From Actinomycetota bacterium (GTDB lineage: Bacteria > Actinomycetota > Humimicrobiia > Humimicrobiales > Humimicrobiaceae), in contig PWSB01000232.1 of NCBI GenBank assembly GCA_003563375.1, positions 1-11,227 on the forward strand: a DNA stretch of 11,227 nt, written 5' to 3'. The notes under the pieces were generated by a model that was not told the origin of the DNA, did not search any database, and saw only the letters and a list, made by a program, of their open reading frames with translations. Both the position numbers and the translations under genes were made by a program. Below are positions 1 to 6,023 of this stretch, one piece after another; position 1 is the first letter of the stretch; each line of letters opens with the position of its first letter.

Positions 1-357
1 GCAGTTATGCTCCTGGATTATACTGAAGGATACAGCATATCCTCCATCGCCAGAAAACTTCTTGCCAACCGCCCGAAAGTAGAAAGATGCATAGATAAGG
101 CTTTGCGGTATGGGCCGCTGCCAGCCTTGGAAGATCTCCCCGGAAAAGGAAGGCCCAGCATGATAGATCCTGAAGCCAAAGCCTGGATCATCAGGATATA
201 CTCCCTCTGCCCTAAAGACTTAGGCCTTGCAAAGAAGGCCTGGACCTTAACGGAATTGGCTGAATATGCCAGGGATAATTGTAAAAGGTTTGGCCACAAC
301 TGTTTAGAAAAAGTAAGCAGGTCTACAATTTACAGAATACTTTCTAATACCAAATAA
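1..357 (+). pseudogene. IS630-type transposase, N-terminal DNA-binding part only
   Basis: IS630 transposases bind element ends with an N-terminal helix-turn-helix and winged-helix region and cut with a C-terminal DDE domain. Counting from the ATG at 7, residues about 9-35 look like the first helix-turn-helix. A linker rich in Gly/Pro follows (LPGKGRPSMIDPEAKAW, about 43-59), then a second winged-helix block (WTLTELAEYAR to SRSTIYRIL, about 79-112), the order known for the family. The reading frame is open through base 1 (Ala-Val before the Met fits the family), so the true start probably lies outside the window. The frame stops at TAA 355-357, right after the second DNA-binding block. No DDE domain follows in any frame, because the next gene begins at 441. 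It is therefore most likely a decayed element, although a domesticated DNA-binding protein cannot be excluded. Assignment is from family recall, without a search. Confidence 0.7.
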
Positions 358-359
358 GT

Positions 360-411
360 CTTAAGTTAAAAAAGCTGCTCCAATTTACAAAAATCTTCCC
401 ATTAACTTAAG
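360..411. repeat. Perfect 10-bp inverted repeat, 32-nt spacer
   Basis: CTTAAGTTAA at 360-369 is repeated as its exact reverse complement TTAACTTAAG at 402-411. It lies 2 nt after the stop of the transposase fragment. It could be a remnant of a mobile element end, an AT-rich transcript-end hairpin, or an operator, since the right arm overlaps the possible promoter of the next gene. The symmetry is seen directly; the role is unknown. Confidence 0.5.
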
Positions 412-431
412 GTAAGGGTTTGGGATATAAT
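402..431 (+). promoter_or_regulatory. Possible promoter of the MBL-fold gene, leaderless layout
   Basis: TTAACT (402-407, four of six matches to the -35 consensus) lies 18 nt before a perfect TATAAT (426-431). The -10 box ends 9 nt before the ATG at 441, so transcription would start almost at the start codon. No Shine-Dalgarno sequence lies within a usual distance of that ATG, which agrees with a leaderless transcript. Confidence 0.4.
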
Positions 432-440
432 TTAATCATT

Positions 441-1202
441 ATGGATGGACTGACTCTCACGGTACTCGGCTGCGGCACAACTGCGATAGATTACAATAAA
501 GGTTGTCCTGGCTTTCTGTTAAAAGCCGGGCGCAAAAATATACTTCTTGAAACTGGAAGCGGCACATTATACAGGCTGGCAAGGACCGGCATGAGTATAG
601 ATAAAATAAATACCGTTTGCTATAGCCATCACCACCCTGATCACACCTCTGATCTTTTAGCCTTGCTTCACTCCCTAAAATGGGACCCTTGCCTTAAAAA
701 AAGGCATCTAAAAATTATTGGGCCTCCAAAGGTCCTGGACCTCTACAGGCAACTTATCCTATATTACGGAGATTCGATCAGTCCAGACAATAGAAGGTTT
801 AAAGTAAACCTAGAGCCTGCCTCAGACAACCAGATAAACGAGGGCGGCATATTGATCGAATGCAAAAGGGTCAGCCACACCACGGACAGTGTAGGATACC
901 GTTTCAATTATAAGGGAAAAACATTTGCTTACAGCGGCGATGCGGGCCTGGACGAAAATCTTATCAGTATTGCTAAAAAAAGCGACCTGCTGCTTTGTGA
1001 ATGCTCTTTTCCGGATAATAGGAAATTCAGGGGTCATCTAAGTCCCGGAGATGTAGAGTCCCTTATAGTATCTTCAGGCCCAAAAAAAGTACTGCTCACT
1101 CATATATATCCTGGTTGGAGCAAAGAAGAAAAAGAGGGTCTCCAAAGACTCACGAGCAGGGGGGTATCCATAGCTGAGGATTTTGTTACCTTGGCTATTT
1201 AA
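441..1202 (+). CDS. Metallo-beta-lactamase-fold hydrolase, RNase Z/PhnP-like
   Basis: A 253-residue cytoplasmic protein with a complete set of metal-binding motifs of the RNase Z-like branch of the MBL fold. These are HHHPDH at 63-68 (ligands H63, H65, D67, H68), H146 in RVSHTTDS, D167 in YSGDAG, H199 in RGHLSP and H221 in LLTHIYPGW. An N-terminal LGCGTT turn and a GSGT loop near 39-42 also fit. Members of this branch cut tRNA 3' trailers or phosphodiesters such as cyclic phosphates. The length is near PhnP-like proteins and short for a long exosite-bearing RNase Z, so the substrate is not settled. The ATG at 441 was chosen over a TTG at 420 because the beta-strand LTVLGCG starts just after it. 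It converges on the cysteine desulfurase with a 4-nt gap. No phosphonate genes are nearby, which weakens a PhnP role. Confidence 0.85.
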   Translation: MDGLTLTVLGCGTTAIDYNKGCPGFLLKAGRKNILLETGSGTLYRLARTGMSIDKINTVCYSHHHPDHTSDLLALLHSLKWDPCLKKRHLKIIGPPKVLDLYRQLILYYGDSISPDNRRFKVNLEPASDNQINEGGILIECKRVSHTTDSVGYRFNYKGKTFAYSGDAGLDENLISIAKKSDLLLCECSFPDNRKFRGHLSPGDVESLIVSSGPKKVLLTHIYPGWSKEEKEGLQRLTSRGVSIAEDFVTLAI

Positions 1203-1206
1203 AATA

Positions 1207-2358
1207 TTATAATGGAGAAATACGCCTTAACTCTTCTATCTCTTTTTTCAGGACTTTTGCACAATATTCAATGTCTTCCGAGTTGTTTTGTCTTCCCAGG
1301 CTGAACCTTATGGCTCCACGCAGCAACTCGCCTTTTAAGCCGATAGCTTGTAGTGTGTAGGAGGGCAGGCCTTTCTCCGAAGAACAAGCTGAACCTGTTG
1401 AACAGGCGATGCCTTCCATGTTGAGCCTCATGGCCAGAGCCTCACCATCTATATTTTTTACAGAAAAACTCAGGCTGTTAGGCAATATATGTTCAGGGTG
1501 CCCGTTAAAGCTTACTTGAGGGATGTTTTTTCTAATTTCTTCTTTCAGTCTGTCTCTCAAGCTACTGATCTTCTGTATTTCTTTTTGAATACTGCCTATG
1601 CTTATCTCCAGAGCCTTTCTCAAGCCGACAATTGAAGGGATATTTTCGGTAGACGACCTTCTTCCTTTCTCCTGCCCGCCTCCATGGATCAACGGTTCCA
1701 TCTTGGTGCCCTTTTTAATGTAGAAAAACCCTATGCCTTTTGGCCCATAAAATTTGTGGGCCGATGAACTCAACAGGTCTATGCCCAGATCCTTGACATC
1801 CAGGGGTATATGGCCAATAGTCTGTACAGCATCTGTATGCAGCACGATGCCTCTTTTACGGGCTATGGCTGCTACTTCTTCAATAGGTTCTATGGTCCCT
1901 ATCTCATTGTTTGCATGCATCACAGATATCAGTATTGTATGCGGACCTATTGATTTTTCCAATTCTTTGGTATCAATCCTGCCAAACCTATCCACTTCCA
2001 GTAAGGTGACCTTAAACCCTGTTTTTTCTAAGAATTTCAAGCTCTCCAAAACCGAAGGGTGTTCTATGGCGCTGGATATTATATGGTTGCCTTTGTATGA
2101 ATATGCCCAGGCTACAGATTTTATTGCGGTATTATTGGATTCGGTCCCCCCGCTGGTAAATACTATCTCTTCTGGCTTGGCCCCTATCAGCCAGGCAACC
2201 TTGGCCCTGCTTTCTTGTAAAGCATTTTGTGCAGCTTCTCCCCAGCTATGCATGCTTGAAGGGTTCCCAAAGATCCTATCCCAGTAGTCGCGCATCTCCT
2301 CAACAACTTCTAACTCGCAAGGGCTTGTGGCCGCATAATCCAAATACACTTTTTTCAT
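1207..2358 (-). CDS. nifS: Cysteine desulfurase, NifS/IscS family
   Basis: A PLP-dependent enzyme that takes sulfur from L-cysteine, leaving alanine and a protein persulfide for Fe-S clusters or tRNA thiolation. The 383 residues are full length. Visible are the N-terminal YLDYAATSP, the FTSGGTESNN phosphate-binding loop (67-76), H100 in IEHPS, D176 and Q179 in HTDAVQ (cofactor contacts), the PLP lysine K202 in SAHKFYGPKG and the catalytic cysteine C325 in STGSACSS. The uninterrupted loop places it in group I (IscS/NifS) rather than the SufS type. The ATG has AGGAT 4 nt upstream. No scaffold (IscU/NifU), IscR or MnmA gene is adjacent, so its sulfur acceptor is unknown. A strong promoter precedes it on the same strand. 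Confidence 0.95.
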   Translation of the reverse strand: MKKVYLDYAATSPCELEVVEEMRDYWDRIFGNPSSMHSWGEAAQNALQESRAKVAWLIGAKPEEIVFTSGGTESNNTAIKSVAWAYSYKGNHIISSAIEHPSVLESLKFLEKTGFKVTLLEVDRFGRIDTKELEKSIGPHTILISVMHANNEIGTIEPIEEVAAIARKRGIVLHTDAVQTIGHIPLDVKDLGIDLLSSSAHKFYGPKGIGFFYIKKGTKMEPLIHGGGQEKGRRSSTENIPSIVGLRKALEISIGSIQKEIQKISSLRDRLKEEIRKNIPQVSFNGHPEHILPNSLSFSVKNIDGEALAMRLNMEGIACSTGSACSSEKGLPSYTLQAIGLKGELLRGAIRFSLGRQNNSEDIEYCAKVLKKEIEELRRISPL

Positions 2359-2391
2359 ATATATCCTATTTATTCCATAGTATTTGTAGAG

Positions 2392-2420
2392 ATATTAAAT
2401 AAAAACCCCTAGCCTGTCAA
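2392..2420 (-). promoter_or_regulatory. Near-consensus promoter of the cysteine desulfurase
   Basis: On the minus strand a perfect TTGACA (-35, bases 2420-2415) is followed after 17 nt by TAATAT (-10, bases 2397-2392, four of six matches). Transcription would begin near 2385, leaving a leader of roughly 27 nt that contains the ribosome-binding AGGAT. It is the best promoter match I found in the window. Confidence 0.6.
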
Positions 2421-2435
2421 TAGATTGAAAATCTA
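2421..2435. promoter_or_regulatory. Palindrome abutting the desulfurase -35 box
   Basis: TAGATT-GAA-AATCTA is a perfect 6-bp palindrome with a 3-nt centre, directly next to the -35 hexamer (2415-2420). The position suits an operator for a repressor or activator of the desulfurase or of the divergent zinc-ribbon gene. It does not match an IscR type 1 site as I know it. AT-rich palindromes of this size also arise by chance. Confidence 0.3.
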
Positions 2436-2438
2436 AAA

Positions 2439-2483
2439 AAGCCGGACTTGATTTCCAACCTGGAGGGCTTATAATTTTTTTTA
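2439..2483 (+). other. Structured leader-like sequence with a T-run
   Basis: AAGCC (2439-2443) can pair with GGCTT (2466-2470), and inside it TCCA/TGGA (2454-2457 with 2461-2464) can pair around ACC. A T-run follows after about 4 nt. It resembles a weak intrinsic terminator or attenuator just upstream of the zinc-ribbon gene, but no gene precedes it on this strand and the internal loop is large and asymmetric. Low confidence. Confidence 0.25.
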
Positions 2484-2512
2484 AAAGCAAAACATATAAA
2501 AAGGATGATGGC

Positions 2513-2659
2513 ATGGCAAAAAAAGATGACGAGATCTACTGTCCTGAATGCGGGGGCTATATCAAAAAGGGTTTTATGACCTGTACCAATTGTAAAATGA
2601 AGATAAAGCTTACCAAACAGATGGATAAGGAAGAAGAAGACAAAAAGAAGAAAAGGTAG
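2513..2659 (+). CDS. Small zinc-ribbon protein, 48 residues
   Basis: A short gene with a clear start: AAGGA at 2501-2505 lies 7 nt before the ATG. The product has two cysteine pairs, CPEC at 10-13 and CTNC at 24-27, spaced as in a single zinc ribbon or treble-clef knuckle. A highly charged Lys/Glu tail with no hydrophobic segment follows (about 33-48). The four cysteines suggest one structural zinc. The tail may contact nucleic acid or a ribosome, but nothing proves a role. It is divergent from the cysteine desulfurase, sharing the 154-nt region between them. About 100 nt of AT-rich sequence separates it from the next gene, so an operon is not assured. Confidence 0.65.
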   Translation: MAKKDDEIYCPECGGYIKKGFMTCTNCKMKIKLTKQMDKEEEDKKKKR

Positions 2660-2750
2660 CCTGGGTGTACAGATCCACTTCTAACCTCTTATGTCAGTTA
2701 TATTCTTAAATTTTATTGATTAATAGATTTTTTTTATTCGCAAATAGTAT

Positions 2751-2756
2751 TAAAAT
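2751..2756 (+). promoter_or_regulatory. -10-like box 7 nt before a start codon
   Basis: TAAAAT (five of six matches to the -10 consensus) ends 7 nt before the ATG at 2764. The surrounding 100 nt are very AT-rich, no convincing -35 is present, and no Shine-Dalgarno sequence precedes the ATG. The layout suggests a leaderless transcript, as proposed for the gene at 441. Weak on its own. Confidence 0.25.
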
Positions 2757-2763
2757 CATAAAA

Positions 2764-3246
2764 ATGATGTTGGATGAACAAAATAAGATTAAATATTATT
2801 ATGACAGCTATGTAAAAGCTGACGGCCTGTGGTTTATAAAGGTTGAAGAAGAGCTTGGGTTTGACAAGGCATTACAGATAGACCGCAAGGTCTGGGAAGT
2901 CTTGCCTAAAATACAGTCAAGGTTCTTAAAATCAAAATTAGGACAAAAACTTGGATTGAGAGCGCTTAGCCAGTGCCTCCAAGCCAAGCTTGAGATGGAT
3001 GGCTTTCAGTTTGAAAAAAATAAATCCAAAAACCTTCTTACCGTAAGCATATACAGATGTCCCTGGCATGACATAATGGTAAAATCTGGAAGAGAAAAAC
3101 TTTCAGGTAAGGTAGGACCCTTGATCTGTCATACAGAATATTCGGTGTGGGCTCAGGAATTTGGAAAAGATCTTAATTTTAGTTTGGGCGACGGTCTTTG
3201 CTGCGGCCAGAAACATTGCAGCCTTATTTTTTCAAAAACAGAATAG
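2764..3246 (+). CDS. DUF6125 / L-2-amino-thiazoline-4-carboxylate hydrolase-like protein
   Basis: A 160-residue soluble protein that I recognise from recurring blocks as a member of the DUF6125 / ATC-hydrolase-like group. The blocks are DGLWFIKVEEELGFDKALQID (about 20-40, split across a helix), VWEVLPKIQ, RCPWHD (98-103) and a C-terminal cysteine set. Six cysteines are present (C71, C99, C122, C146, C147, C152). Those in CPW, ICHTEY and LCCGQKHC are the pattern expected to be conserved. ATC hydrolase itself opens a thiazoline ring to give a cysteine precursor, but many members of the group sit in other contexts and their reaction is unknown, so I do not assign one. The ATG at 2764 was chosen over an upstream TTG because the conserved block starts soon after it. 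Five nt separate it from the epimerase gene, which implies one operon. Confidence 0.65.
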   Translation: MMLDEQNKIKYYYDSYVKADGLWFIKVEEELGFDKALQIDRKVWEVLPKIQSRFLKSKLGQKLGLRALSQCLQAKLEMDGFQFEKNKSKNLLTVSIYRCPWHDIMVKSGREKLSGKVGPLICHTEYSVWAQEFGKDLNFSLGDGLCCGQKHCSLIFSKTE

Positions 3247-3251
3247 GGAAT

Positions 3252-4226
3252 ATGGATCTATTAACCGGAGCCACCGGGCATTTGGGTAATGCTCTGCTGA
3301 GAATGCTGCTGGGATCAGGCAGAAGTGTAAGAGTATTTCTAAGAGAGGGCTCAGACACTTCTTGCCTGGAAGGCCTCAAAGTTGAAAGAAGTTATGGTGA
3401 TCTAAGGGATGCTGCTTCAGTTGAGAAAGCCTGCATTGGAATAAACACTGTATATCATGCGGCTTCTGAAATATCTATAATGCCCTCATCCTACAGCGCC
3501 CTGTATAAAGTAAACTGCCAAGGTACCCAAAATATAATAGCAGCATGTTTTAAGCATAAGGTAAAAAAACTTATATATACCAGCTCCATACAGGCCCTTG
3601 ACGAAAGGCACGGGATAATAGATGAGACGGCAGATTTTAAACCAAATCTATCCTGTGGGGGATACAACCGTACCAAAGCAGAGGCAAGTTTAGATGTGCT
3701 TGAAGCTGCAAAAAAAGGCCTGCACGCTGTTGTGCTGTGCCCCACTGCGTTCATAGGGCCATTTGACTTCAAGATCTCCCTTATAGGGCAATTTTTAATT
3801 GATTACCTTAGTGGCAGGTTAAAATTTATAGTCGATGGCTCTTTTGATTATGTCGATGTCAGAGACGTGGCCAAGGCACATTTAGCTGCTTCCCGTAGTG
3901 GGCGGTCCGGGCAGGCCTATATATTATCCGGCCACCAGGTAGACATGAGAAAAATGGCAGATATGATATCGGATATAAGCGGGAAAAAACTACCAATATA
4001 TTGGCTGGGAAACCGGTTTGCAACAATAGCCTCATATTTTACCACGTTCTACTACTGGCTGACAGGGTCAAAACCTCGTTTTACTAGGTATTCACTGGCC
4101 ACAATCCAAGCGGGTTGCATATTCTCCAGCCAAAAGGCAGCTATCGAGCTGGGCTATTGCCCAAGACCGTTTGAAAAATCACTAATGGATACAATCCAAT
4201 GGTATAAGAAAATAGCCAAACCTTAA
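3252..4226 (+). CDS. NAD(P)-dependent epimerase/reductase, extended SDR family
   Basis: A 324-residue extended short-chain dehydrogenase. The Rossmann motif TGATGHLG is at 5-12, D50 in YGDLRD contacts the cofactor, YHAAS (68-72) and YTSS (109-112) line the active site, and the catalytic pair is Y138/K142 in GGYNRTK. The DVRDVAKAHLAA block (202-213) and the C-terminal GYCPRPFEKSLMDTIQWY block are typical of dihydroflavonol-4-reductase-like and HpnA-like members. These reduce or epimerise ketone or sugar-nucleotide groups; the substrate cannot be read from sequence. The ATG at 3252 has AGGG 3 nt upstream and follows the preceding stop by 5 nt; an in-frame earlier ATG at 3198 lies inside that gene and adds no family sequence. 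No hopanoid or lipopolysaccharide genes are near, so HpnA is not supported by context. Confidence 0.85.
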   Translation: MDLLTGATGHLGNALLRMLLGSGRSVRVFLREGSDTSCLEGLKVERSYGDLRDAASVEKACIGINTVYHAASEISIMPSSYSALYKVNCQGTQNIIAACFKHKVKKLIYTSSIQALDERHGIIDETADFKPNLSCGGYNRTKAEASLDVLEAAKKGLHAVVLCPTAFIGPFDFKISLIGQFLIDYLSGRLKFIVDGSFDYVDVRDVAKAHLAASRSGRSGQAYILSGHQVDMRKMADMISDISGKKLPIYWLGNRFATIASYFTTFYYWLTGSKPRFTRYSLATIQAGCIFSSQKAAIELGYCPRPFEKSLMDTIQWYKKIAKP

Positions 4227-4289
4227 GCTAATCCTTACCGGGAAATTGTTAAAAACAAATACTCCCATGGCATGCACAGAACAGGGTAA

Positions 4290-4313
4290 CCCAGTAAAAC
4301 CATAGGTTTTGGG
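4290..4313. terminator. Hairpin between convergent genes
   Basis: AAAACC-ATA-GGTTTT (4296-4310) is a perfect 6-bp stem with a 3-nt loop. It is extended by CCC (4290-4292) pairing with GGG (4311-4313) around a 3-nt bulge. It lies in the 161-nt gap between the epimerase and the GGDEF gene, where a bidirectional terminator would be expected. No T-run follows on either strand, so it may act with another factor or do nothing. The rest of the gap shows no gene. Confidence 0.35.
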
Positions 4314-4387
4314 GGCCGGTCACAAGGTTTGTTATCAGTATATTTACACCGATATAGGCAAAAAGATGGCAATTAAACCCTCCAACC

Positions 4388-5920
4388 TCATGCTCCCTTG
4401 TTTTTTTGCAGGGCAGAAATAAACTTTTTTACCAGCCTGGGATCGAACTGGATCCCGGAGTATCTTCTAAGCTCCTCTATGGCTTGGCCCTTGCTAAGCT
4501 TTTTTTTATAGGGACTTCCCCTTCTCATAGCATCATAGGCATCCAGAATAGCAACAGCCCTGGCCATGACCGGTATTTCTTTTCCTTTTAGCCTCTGGGG
4601 ATATCCGGTGCCATCCCACCATTCATGATGAGCCAGTACAGCGTCTGCAAGGTTAAGCAGCTGAGGGGTTGGTTCAGAGATGTGATAGCCTATTTCCGGA
4701 TGTCTTTTTATGATCTCCCACTCCTCACTGGTCAGCCTTTCTTTTTTCCTAAGTATCTTATTGGGTATGGTTATCTTTCCTATATCATATATGCTTGTCA
4801 ACAGCATAAGCTCTTTGGTCTTAGCCTGGGAAAATCTCATCTTCTTTCCGAAAGACTCAGCCAGGTTTTCCAGGTCTTTTATTTGTGCCTTGGATTGTTT
4901 TTTCTTGTTCCTTAGCTTGGCAAGAAGGGTATCAAGTATCGCACTATAAATATTTTTCCTGTCTAAAACCTTGTTTTTATACATCCTGTCTTCAGCCCGG
5001 CGCAGTATTTTGGATATATTTTCTCCAGGATCCGTCTTTGTTGCTGACCCCATGGAAATGCTGAGTTTTAAGATATGGCCTTCTGTCTTTTGGCAGCCTT
5101 CCTTTATCCTTTTAATAAGCTGTTTCGTTTTTGAATAATCGGTTTTGGACAGAAGTATTATAAATTCATCCCCTCCCCACCTTGCAATAATATCTTCTTT
5201 TCTGCAGCTGTTTTTCAAGACCCCTGCAGTCCTTATTAGCATCCGGTCCCCTTCTTTATGCCCGAAGGCATCATTGGCCAACTTAAAACCATTCAAGTCG
5301 GACACAATAATGCTTAAAGGAAGCTGCCTGGCTGTATTGAGCCTTTTTAACTCTTCATTAAAATATCCCCGGTTATAAAGTCCTGTAAGCCCGTCCCTGA
5401 AACTTAAAATCCTTATCTTCTCTTCCTCAATTTTCTTTTTGGTTATATTTCTTGAGATTAGAATAGCGACTTCTTTTTCCTTGATATGAAAAAACTGGAT
5501 GCTTGTGTCCACATCTATCTTTTGCCCTTGCTTTGTAAGGTTGGTCATCTCAAATCTTATGCTTTTATTTTTAAAGCTATTGTCTATGAGGTCCCTGCAG
5601 CTTTCACTGTTGCAATCAGATACCAATTTTGAAAAGAGGGAACCTTTAAGCTCTCCTTCATTATAGCCGTACATCCTGCTGGCTGCCTGGTTTGATTCTA
5701 AAATAATTGCATCCCTGTGGTCAGGTGTAAGTTCGAGCAGCATAATGGGATCAAGCGCATTGTCAAACAGGGCCTTGAATTTTTCTTCACGGGGCTCGGG
5801 GGTTCTGGCATGTCTTATGTAGCTGACCCAACCTATGTCTGTGGGGGGGTTTGGCCAAAATAACCCCATACCAGTGTCTTTTTCATTTGGTTCCCTGATG
5901 ATTTCACTACCCTCTGACAT
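4388..5920 (-). CDS. PAS-GGDEF-HD-GYP cyclic-di-GMP signalling protein
   Basis: A 510-residue cytoplasmic protein without membrane segments. A PAS sensor spans about 46-160 (FKALFDNALDPIMLLEL to VAILISRNITKKK). The GGDEF domain spans about 172-320, beginning with SFRDGLTGLYNR. It keeps metal-binding D208 (SDLNGFK), the GGDEF motif at 249-253, and an inhibitory site RKED at 240-243 five residues before it, so c-di-GMP synthesis with product feedback is likely. The HD-GYP domain (about 340-508) keeps H408, H431, H432, DGTGYP (436-441) and D460. The HD pair is YD (Y378-D379, codon TAT at 4789-4787), and the usual first helix histidine is not visible, so phosphodiesterase activity is doubtful. 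The ATG at 5920 has an AGGGAG-like ribosome site about 5 nt upstream. It has its own promoter. Confidence 0.9.
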   Translation of the reverse strand: MSEGSEIIREPNEKDTGMGLFWPNPPTDIGWVSYIRHARTPEPREEKFKALFDNALDPIMLLELTPDHRDAIILESNQAASRMYGYNEGELKGSLFSKLVSDCNSESCRDLIDNSFKNKSIRFEMTNLTKQGQKIDVDTSIQFFHIKEKEVAILISRNITKKKIEEEKIRILSFRDGLTGLYNRGYFNEELKRLNTARQLPLSIIVSDLNGFKLANDAFGHKEGDRMLIRTAGVLKNSCRKEDIIARWGGDEFIILLSKTDYSKTKQLIKRIKEGCQKTEGHILKLSISMGSATKTDPGENISKILRRAEDRMYKNKVLDRKNIYSAILDTLLAKLRNKKKQSKAQIKDLENLAESFGKKMRFSQAKTKELMLLTSIYDIGKITIPNKILRKKERLTSEEWEIIKRHPEIGYHISEPTPQLLNLADAVLAHHEWWDGTGYPQRLKGKEIPVMARAVAILDAYDAMRRGSPYKKKLSKGQAIEELRRYSGIQFDPRLVKKFISALQKNKGA

Positions 5921-5970
5921 AATGGCTCCCTCAAGCTTAAAGGTCTTTTTTTCTGATGCCTTTAATAAAA

Positions 5971-6000
5971 ATTATATATCCTTAAAGTGCTAAAAGGCAA
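5971..6000 (-). promoter_or_regulatory. Promoter of the GGDEF/HD-GYP gene
   Basis: TTGCCT (6000-5995) is followed after 18 nt by a perfect TATAAT (5976-5971). Transcription would start near 5964, giving a leader of about 44 nt before the ATG at 5920. The -35 hexamer overlaps the 3' arm of the hairpin that closes the upstream kinase gene, so termination and initiation signals share bases. Confidence 0.45.
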
Positions 6001-6023
6001 TCAGCCATTAATTGGCTGCCTTT
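5993..6023 (-). terminator. Hairpin over the end of the PfkB gene
   Basis: Read on the minus strand, AAAGGC plus AGCCA pair with TGGCT and GCCTTT across an ATTAA loop, with a short unpaired GATT (bases 6023-5993). The stem includes the kinase stop codon (6001-6003) and is followed by only about four T residues. It is a plausible weak intrinsic terminator for the trxB-pfkB unit. The 3' arm can also pair with a second AAAGGCA at 5963-5957. Confidence 0.4.

Noticed and set aside
358..440. Remaining DDE domain of the IS630 transposase by frameshift
   Set aside because: Only about 80 nt separate the stop from the next real gene, and none of the frames carries DDE-domain sequence.
1754..2287. Long plus-strand open frame of 177 codons
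   Set aside because: It lies entirely antisense inside the cysteine desulfurase, whose motifs are complete; the translated product shows no family pattern.
3198..3251. Upstream in-frame ATG for the epimerase
   Set aside because: The added 18 residues lie inside the preceding gene, have no family similarity, and the ATG at 3252 starts directly at the Rossmann strand with a ribosome site.
4227..4387. Possible c-di-GMP riboswitch downstream of the GGDEF gene
   Set aside because: Some short strings (GGGTAACC, GGCCGGTCAC) recall the aptamer, but the conserved core is not present in order on either strand and the position is downstream of both genes.
4440..4470. tRNA-like GATCGAACTGGATCC string
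   Set aside because: It lies inside the coding region for the C-terminus of the HD-GYP domain and no acceptor or anticodon arms can be drawn around it.
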